Below are positions 58,578-64,000 of a DNA stretch of 64,000 nucleotides, piece after piece. Both the position numbers and the translations under genes were made by a program. Numbering within the stretch: the first letter of the stretch is position 1; each line of letters starts with the position of its first letter. Source of the DNA: Okapia johnstoni (Eukaryota > Chordata > Mammalia > Artiodactyla > Giraffidae); the NCBI GenBank assembly GCA_024291935.2, contig CM044318.1, positions 81,664,001 to 81,728,000 of the forward strand. The letters are read 5' to 3'. The notes below the pieces were generated by a model that saw only the letters and a list, made by a program, of their open reading frames with translations, was not told the DNA's origin and did not search any database.

Positions 58578-58808
58578 TTGCCTTAGCTTGGGCTGCCATA
58601 ACAGAGCACCACAGCCTGGGGGCCTTCACAGCAGATGCTGATTCCCATGCAGTGGTGGAAGCTGGATGTTCAAGATCAAGGTGCTGGCAGGTTTGATTTC
58701 TGGTGGGACCTCTCTCCCTGGTTTGCAGATGGTCACCATCTATCTCCTTGTGTCCTCACACGGCCTTTCCTTTGTACATGTGCATTCTTTGCGTATCTTT
58801 CTCTTCTT

Positions 58809-58972
58809 TTAAAAAATATTGATTTACTTATTTGGCTGCAGCAGGTCTTGGTTTTGGTGCCTGGAATCTTTAGTTGTAGCATGTGGGATCTAGTTCCCTG
58901 GTCAGGGATCACACAGGGGCCCCCTGAATTGGGAGCCTGGAGTCTTAGTCACTGGACCACCAGGGAAGTCCT
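58809..58972 (-). mobile_element. CHR-type SINE with 13-bp target duplication
   Basis: Antisense: 'ttacttatttggctgcagca', 'gtagcatgtgggatctagtt', 'ggaccaccagggaagtcc'. TCTTTCTCTTCTT is exactly repeated at 58796-58808 and 58973-58985. Internally shortened relative to 43719-44049. Confidence 0.95.
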
Positions 58973-59081
58973 TCTTTCTCTTCTTAAAAGGGCACCAGTC
59001 CTACTGGCTTAAGGTCCTACCCTTACTACTGCATTTAACTTTACCTCCTTAAAAGCCTTGTTTCCAAATGCAGTCACGCTG

Positions 59082-59123
59082 GGAGTTAGGGCTTCAGCAT
59101 CAGGAGTTAGGGCTTCAGCATCA
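59082..59123 (+). repeat. Perfect 21-bp tandem duplication
   Basis: GGAGTTAGGGCTTCAGCATC plus A occurs twice back to back (59082-59102, 59103-59123) within the MLT1. Confidence 0.97.
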
Positions 59124-59145
59124 TTCAGTCCATGACACCATCCTG

Positions 59146-59504
59146 CCAACGCTGACAGCTCTGTGTTCACCACCTTCCACTTAGCTTTCAGGTACCGTGC
59201 TCTTCTGCTTCCGTCTGCCTCTCTGGTGTTTCTTCTCTGGCTTATTCTACTTAAACAGTTACACCTTTTAAATTTGCTTCTCCAGTGTTCAGGCACCTGA
59301 GGCCCTCCTTGGCCTCCGTGTTGTCTTAACCTGAATGTTCTCATCAAGCTCCAGAGATGCTGTGTGGATGGAGCCCAGATTGCTACTTCTGACTCTCAGC
59401 TTCTCTCCCCAGGTCCTGCCCCATCATTCACATCCTCTACACCAGTAATTCTTCTTTTTTTTTTTTTAATTCAGATCTTCTTTAATCTTTGTTGGAGGAT
59501 CTTA
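59146..59504. other. Unannotated sequence
   Basis: No repeat or exon recognised. A 112-codon minus frame overlapping the MLT1 (59009-59347) has no domain. Confidence 0.35.
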
Positions 59505-60535
59505 TCCACAAATTCAGTTTTTTTAAAAACTTTTTGTTTGGCATTGGCGTATAGCCTATTAACAATGTTGTGAGAGTTTCAGGTGAATAGTGATGGGACT
59601 CAGCCTACATATACATGTATCCATTCTCCCTCAAACTCCCCTCTCATCCAGGCTGGCACATGACATTGAGTAGAATTCCATGTGCTACACAGTAGATTCT
59701 TGTTGGTTATCCATTTTGAATATAATAGTGTGTACATGACCTTCCTGGGGCTTCCCTGGTGGCTCAGCGGTACAGAATCTATCTGCAGTGCAGGAGCTGC
59801 AGGAGACCCGGGTTCGACCCCTGGGTTGGGCAGATCCCCTAGAGGAGGGCATGGCAACTCAATCCAGTATTCTTGTCTGGAGAATCCCATGGACAGGGGA
59901 GCCTGGGGGGTTACAGTCCATGGGGTCGCAGAGTCAGACATGACTGAGGTGACTTAGCACACAAGCACATGCATAACCTTCCCAAACTCCCTAACTATCT
60001 CTTCACCCCCAGCAACCATAAGTTTGTTTCCTAAGTCTGTGAGTTTGCTTCTGTTTTGTAAGTCAAGTAAGTTCATTTGTATCATTTCTTTTTAGATTCC
60101 ACACATAAGGGATGTCATATGATATTTCTCCTTCTCTGTCTGATTTACTTCACTCAGTATGACACTTCCGAGGTCCATCCATGTTGCTGCAAATGGCATT
60201 ACTTCATTCTTTTTAGTGGCTGAGTAATATTCCATTGTATATGGACCACCTCTTTATCCTTCCTCTGTGGATGGACATTTAGCTTGCTTCCATGTCTTGG
60301 TTACTGTATACAGTGCTGCAGTGAACATTGGGATGCATGTATCCTTAAGAATCATGTTTTTCTCTGGATATACACCTAGGACTGGGATTGCAGGGTCATA
60401 TGGTAGGTCTATTCTTAGCTTTTTAAGGAAGCTCCATACTGTTCTTCATAGTGGCTGAACCAATTCACATTTCCACCAACTGTGTAGGAGGGTTCCCTTC
60501 TCTCCATACCCTTTCCAGCATTTATTGTTTTACAC
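59505..60535 (-). mobile_element. Cetartiodactyl L1 3' UTR and ORF2 end, split by SINE
   Basis: Antisense: 'gttgtgagagtttcaggtga', 'atgtgctacacagtagattc'. After the SINE: 'gattccacacataagggatg', 'ggctgagtaatattccattg', 'cctaggactgggattgcagg', 'catttccaccaactgtgtag'. Confidence 0.9.
59748..59971 (+). mobile_element. Bov-tA SINE
   Basis: Sense, GGGGCTTCCCTGGTGG to 'gaggtgacttagcacac', with a 12-bp GCTGCAGGA-type repeat in the head. Imperfect duplication CATGACCTTCC / CATAACCTTCC flanks it. Confidence 0.92.
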
Positions 60536-60539
60536 TAGT

Positions 60540-60722
60540 CATTCTTAAGTGAGAACAGTCCTGCCTCCCAGGGAACACTTGGCCATGTCTGGAGATGTTT
60601 TGGGTCATCTCAGTGGGGTTGGGAGTGCTACTGGCATCTTGTGGTTGCGGCTAAGCATTCTACAATGCACAGGACAGAACGATCCAGCCCCAGAGTCAAC
60701 GGGACTGAGGTTGAGAAATCCT
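60540..60722 (+). mobile_element. MER5A (hAT-Charlie) MITE
   Basis: 'acttggccatgtctggagat', 'gtgctactggcatcttgtgg', 'ttctacaatgcacaggacag', end 'ggactgaggttgagaaatcc'. Directly next to the L1 end. Confidence 0.9.
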
Positions 60723-60904
60723 GGCTACATCTTGGTAAAACTGTCCCCATCTCCTTTGCCTCCCAAGCTGTGCCCCTCACAACCAAGTTGTCCAGATGCA
60801 TCCCCGGCCCCACACCCTCCTCTCCTCGGCTGGGTGACCCTCAAGTCTCCCTGATACAGCAGGTGCTTTGGGCTCAAGACTCCCTCCTCTCTTCCTATTG
60901 TTTT
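60723..60904. other. Unannotated sequence
   Basis: C-rich, no repeat or exon recognised. Confidence 0.35.
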
Positions 60905-61250
60905 TCTTCTTCTAGAAGATTTTTTTCTTTAATTTGAAAAATGCATAAAAGCTCACACTGGAAAACAATCATCACCAGCTCACACTTGATCTGTGGAGCA
61001 GAAAGCCCTTTCCAGTCCCTCTAGTTCTCCCCCGAGAGACCACCGCTGACGAGAGTCCGGCGTGCACCCTCCTAGCTATTTTTTCTGAAAGGATATGAAG
61101 ACAGGCATGTATCCTTAAAAAAAAAGTGAAATGGGATCATGCTATATGTATTGTTATGCAAATCGCTTTTGTCTTTTAAAATTCTGTCAATCCCCAGGTC
61201 ACTATACATAGCTTTTCCTCATTCTTTTTAATGATATCTGGTGGTACTGT
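60905..61250 (-). repeat. Degraded L1-like 3' region
   Basis: Antisense phrases 'tgaaatgggatcatgctata' and 'cctcattctttttaatgata' resemble an old L1 3' UTR. Confidence 0.45.
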
Positions 61251-61392
61251 CTGCCCTTGTAATACTACAAACTTTTGCAATATAAAACAACATGTTCATG
61301 GTTAGGGCTAATAAATTATTTTGAAGGAATAATATCCCCAGTAAAGAGCTATGGGCCTAAACTATTGGCTAAGTCAGAAAAGGTGTCAAAAT

Positions 61393-61837
61393 AATGTCAT
61401 TTGCAGCAACATGGATGGACCTAGAGAGTGTCATACTGCGTGAAGTTAAGTCAGACAGAGAAGGGGAAATACCATATGACATACTTTACATGTGAAATCT
61501 AAAAGAAATGATACAAATGAACTTACTTACAAAACAGAAAGAGACTCACAGATTTAGAAAATGAACTTATAGTTGTTGGGGGGAAGAGATAATTAGGGAG
61601 CTTAGGAAGGTCGTGTACATACTGATATATTTTAAATGGATAACCAATAAGCACTTATTGTATAGCAAACCCATGGAACTCTGCTCAGTGTTATGTGGCA
61701 GCCTGGATGGGAGAGGGGGTTTGAGGGGAGAGTGGATACAAGTACATGTATAGCTGAGTCCCTTGGTTGTTCACCTGAAACTATCACAACATTGCTGATC
61801 GGCTGTACCCCAATACAAAATAAAAAGCTTTTAAAAA
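61393..61837 (+). mobile_element. Cetartiodactyl L1, 5'-truncated, 17-bp target duplication
   Basis: Sense: 'gcaacatggatggacctaga', 'gatacaaatgaacttactta', 'ccaataagcacttattgtat', end 'ctgtaccccaatacaaaat', AAAAAGC, A-rich tail. AGAAAAGGTGTCAAAAT is repeated exactly at 61376-61392 and 61838-61854. Confidence 0.95.
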
Positions 61838-61854
61838 AGAAAAGGTGTCAAAAT

Positions 61855-62865
61855 GCATTATCACTTGCAATTGGCTTGAACTGAAAATTAAACATTCCCC
61901 CCATCACCCGTCGACCCTGAGCTTTTTTAAAACTCGTGTGCTACCTGTTGGAGACTACTGTGATATTTTTACATTTATCAACAAAGTTTACAAAACCTGG
62001 AATCAAAAACTCTCTCCCTTAGAGAGCCTGCTCGAGAAGGCAAACCTCATGCACCTCAGTCCAGTCCACTCATTCCCAACCCAAGAAACATAAGTATAAT
62101 TCTGCCTTCAGTGCACTACCAAATAAAGGTCATTTCAACTCAATTGAGAAGACTGAGTGGATGGCCTTCTGAATTGTTTTGGAATTTTTGAGTTATGAGT
62201 CCCTGACATACACAAATACTACAAATAAATTATCAAACAAGCCCGAAGCACTCAGAATCATTTGCCTCCAGGTATATTTGTTTATAAACAGTTACATTCA
62301 GCAGAACCATAGAAAGCTATTTTCATTCTGTTCTACTGAATGCAAAAATGAAGTTTGGTGAAATAAAGAAGTCCTTACTCCATATAAAAAAATAACAAAA
62401 GCTCAGTGTACCACAGTGATGTTTTTCTTAACAGGGTTCCTGGAATTTGTATTGTTAATGATGAGAACATACTACTCAGTTTATTTATAAAGTCAGCTAA
62501 CCAGTGGCCATGAGAAAAACAGTAGCCTAAAGAATTTCCAGACTGAATTTCTTTCAGAAGATATGTGGGGGTTATTGAATCTCAGAGACCCAAAGTAGCA
62601 GATTAACAGACCAAAGCCACCTAGTATGTACAGTTGAAGCAAAAAAATATCCTAGGAATTTGGATTATGCACTTGAATGTAAAGGACCTTTCAGGCTTAT
62701 CTCCTCCTTTCGCCCCAGCGGTCTTAATCCATGGGGGTAACTGAAGCAATCTGCATTTTGACTATGAGTGGTCTGAGAAATAAAGTGACTGCAAGTGAGA
62801 AATAAGACCACGCAGGATCAGGTGGTCTTTAATACGTCAGGTGATGAAATGAGATCTTTGCTGAT
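61855..62865. other. Repeat-poor sequence
   Basis: 1 kb without a recognised repeat; short plus frames (61845-62093, 62179-62361) have no domain. Confidence 0.4.
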
Positions 62866-62876
62866 CTTGAGGGCAT

Positions 62877-62999
62877 GTTGTTCAGTTGCTAAGTCGTGTC
62901 CGACTCATTTCGACCCCGTGGACTGCAGCACGCCAGGCTCCTCTATCCTTCACTATCTCCTTGAGTTTGCTCAAATTCATGTCCATTGAGTTGGTGATG
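62877..62999 (-). mobile_element. Very short BovB 3' end with target duplication
   Basis: Antisense 123 bp, 'ttgttcagttgctaagtcg' to 'attgagttggtgatg'. CTTGAGGGCAT is exact at 62866-62876 and 63000-63010. Confidence 0.95.
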
Positions 63000-63010
63000 C
63001 TTGAGGGCAT

Positions 63011-63639
63011 ACATATTTATTTAGAGTTTCCTTAGTGTTTACTTAGAACTGGAAGGGCTCTGAGGGGGGTCACCTGGTTCCACCCCCAACGCCTGCCTTT
63101 ACAAATGGGGAACCCGAGGGCCAGAGTGTTGGCAAGTCACTCGGCTGCTCAAAGGTAGAAATGAGCTTGCTGTGAGTCTGCTGAGGCAGGTTCAGTATTC
63201 ACAGAAGGGCAGAGCATGAACTTGGCAGAGAAACTGGAAGTGTAGTGGCTGTGAGGGGGACAGGTCTGAGCACAAACTGTGTCTAACTCCTCGAGTGAAG
63301 TTGCCGAGCTATGGCAAGAGTGTTCTTTGAACACTTGGAAGGTGAGTACAGGGGCTCTAGGCACTGTTGCAGCTCATACACACTCATACACTCAGGTGAG
63401 CCAGCTGACTGAGCAGCCCACCTTGCTGACGGGGTGCGGGGAGCTAGGTCTGCAGCTGCATCTCTTCTGCTGGGTCCCCTCAGCCTCTCTGGTCCAAGCC
63501 ATGCTGAGGTGCAGAGGCAGCAAATGGACAGAAACCATCTAATGCTCTCCCATAGCGACTCAAAGTCAAATCCCTTAGAAAAACTGCATATTCTCTATCT
63601 TTCTTAGTGGTTCTTATTGTTTTAAAGTCACACGCTGAC
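63011..63639. other. Unique-looking, possible MIR trace
   Basis: 63090-63160 has a weak antisense MIR core ('tttacaaatggggaacccg', 'ggcaagtcactcggctgctc'). The rest is unannotated. Confidence 0.4.
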
Positions 63640-64000
63640 TGACATAGTAGAATAAGAAAGCTGCGATAACTCCATTAATGTTAGATAAAATAAGTTTTAA
63701 GTCAAAGAGAATTATTAGAGACCAAGATGGATAATTCATAATGACAACAAGGTTGGTACAGCAGGAAGATACAACAATGACACTTGTAATTACACACTAA
63801 ATTTGGGTCCATGTAGCAGCAGTTACAAAATACATGAAGCAAAATGTACAGACCTAAAAAATGAAATAGATAATCCACAATTATAGTGGGAGATTTCAAT
63901 GCTCCCATTTTAGTGCTGGTTTTAAAAAAAGCAGTAACGATGGAGGAGACTTGTGAACAATATCAATCAGTCGGATCTGTTGACATTTATTCTGTTCAGT
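63640..64000 (+). mobile_element. L1 ORF2 endonuclease region, runs off the edge
   Basis: Sense: 'ttttaagtcaaagagaatta', 'ttagagaccaagatggataa', 'agcaggaagatacaacaatg', 'tatagtgggagatttcaatg' in L1 endonuclease order, with stops. Confidence 0.7.

Larger units (their letters stand above)
58578..59145 (-). repeat. MLT1 LTR, split by a SINE
   Basis: Antisense: 'gcttgggctgccataacaga', 'tcaagatcaaggtgctggca', 'gcagatggtcaccatctat'. After the SINE: 'agggcaccagtcctactgg', 'ctttacctccttaaaagcc', 'tttccaaatgcagtcacgc'. The two parts join in order. Confidence 0.87.

Overview
This window is nuclear DNA of a pecoran ruminant (cattle, sheep, goat or deer lineage). The evidence is the repeat content: many copies of the ruminant-amplified RTE LINE BovB, of the tRNA-Glu-headed Bov-tA SINE whose tail derives from BovB, of a second tRNA-headed SINE (CHR type) and of a ruminant L1 3' UTR. 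These lie over older mammal-wide L2, MIR, MLT1, MER5A and L1M remnants. The exact species cannot be told by eye.

No host protein-coding exon, rRNA, functional tRNA or known ncRNA was recognised. The window reads as intergenic or deep-intronic sequence. The only convincing protein homology is retroelement-derived: BovB reverse transcriptase (best copy 56912-57973, minus strand) and decayed L1 ORF1/ORF2. Identifications rest on reading by eye against remembered consensus sequences. Family-level calls are fairly safe, subfamily names and edges are approximate (often +/-10-30 bp), and host duplications that I checked base by base are stated.

Layout. 1-6.7 kb: L2, MLT1 and L1 scraps, BovB and Bov-tA, with unique sequence between. 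6.7-10.95 kb: an old plus-strand L1 carrying a BovB/SINE chimera and a BovB tail. 11-18 kb: mostly unique sequence with scattered SINEs, two candidate constrained blocks and an MLT1. 18-22 kb: nested L1s with two BovB copies. 22-31 kb: SINEs, two L1s, three BovB copies, one of them internally deleted but cleanly inserted. 31.5-35.3 kb: an antisense L1M split by a sense L1 and SINEs, then a ruminant L1 3' UTR. 35.3-42.7 kb: the longest repeat-poor stretches, an inverted mini-BovB, two CHR SINEs and an LTR. 42.7-44.5 kb: antisense L1M. 44.5-49 kb: another repeat-poor block with MIRs. 49-56 kb: L2, L1, an unexpectedly similar inverted repeat pair and MLT1. 56-64 kb: the RT-bearing BovB, an MLT1 split by a SINE, L1s, MER5A and the start of an L1 that runs off the right edge.

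The elements do not form a pathway, but they record successive transposition. L2 and MIR are oldest, then MLT1, MER5A and L1M, then cetartiodactyl L1, then BovB and its dependent SINE Bov-tA. Many younger insertions still have intact target-site duplications, so the order can be read. The most informative observations are an internally deleted BovB mobilised as one unit, a SINE-BovB chimera inside one shared duplication, and a pair of unusually similar inverted arms near 50-52 kb. No new gene system was found.
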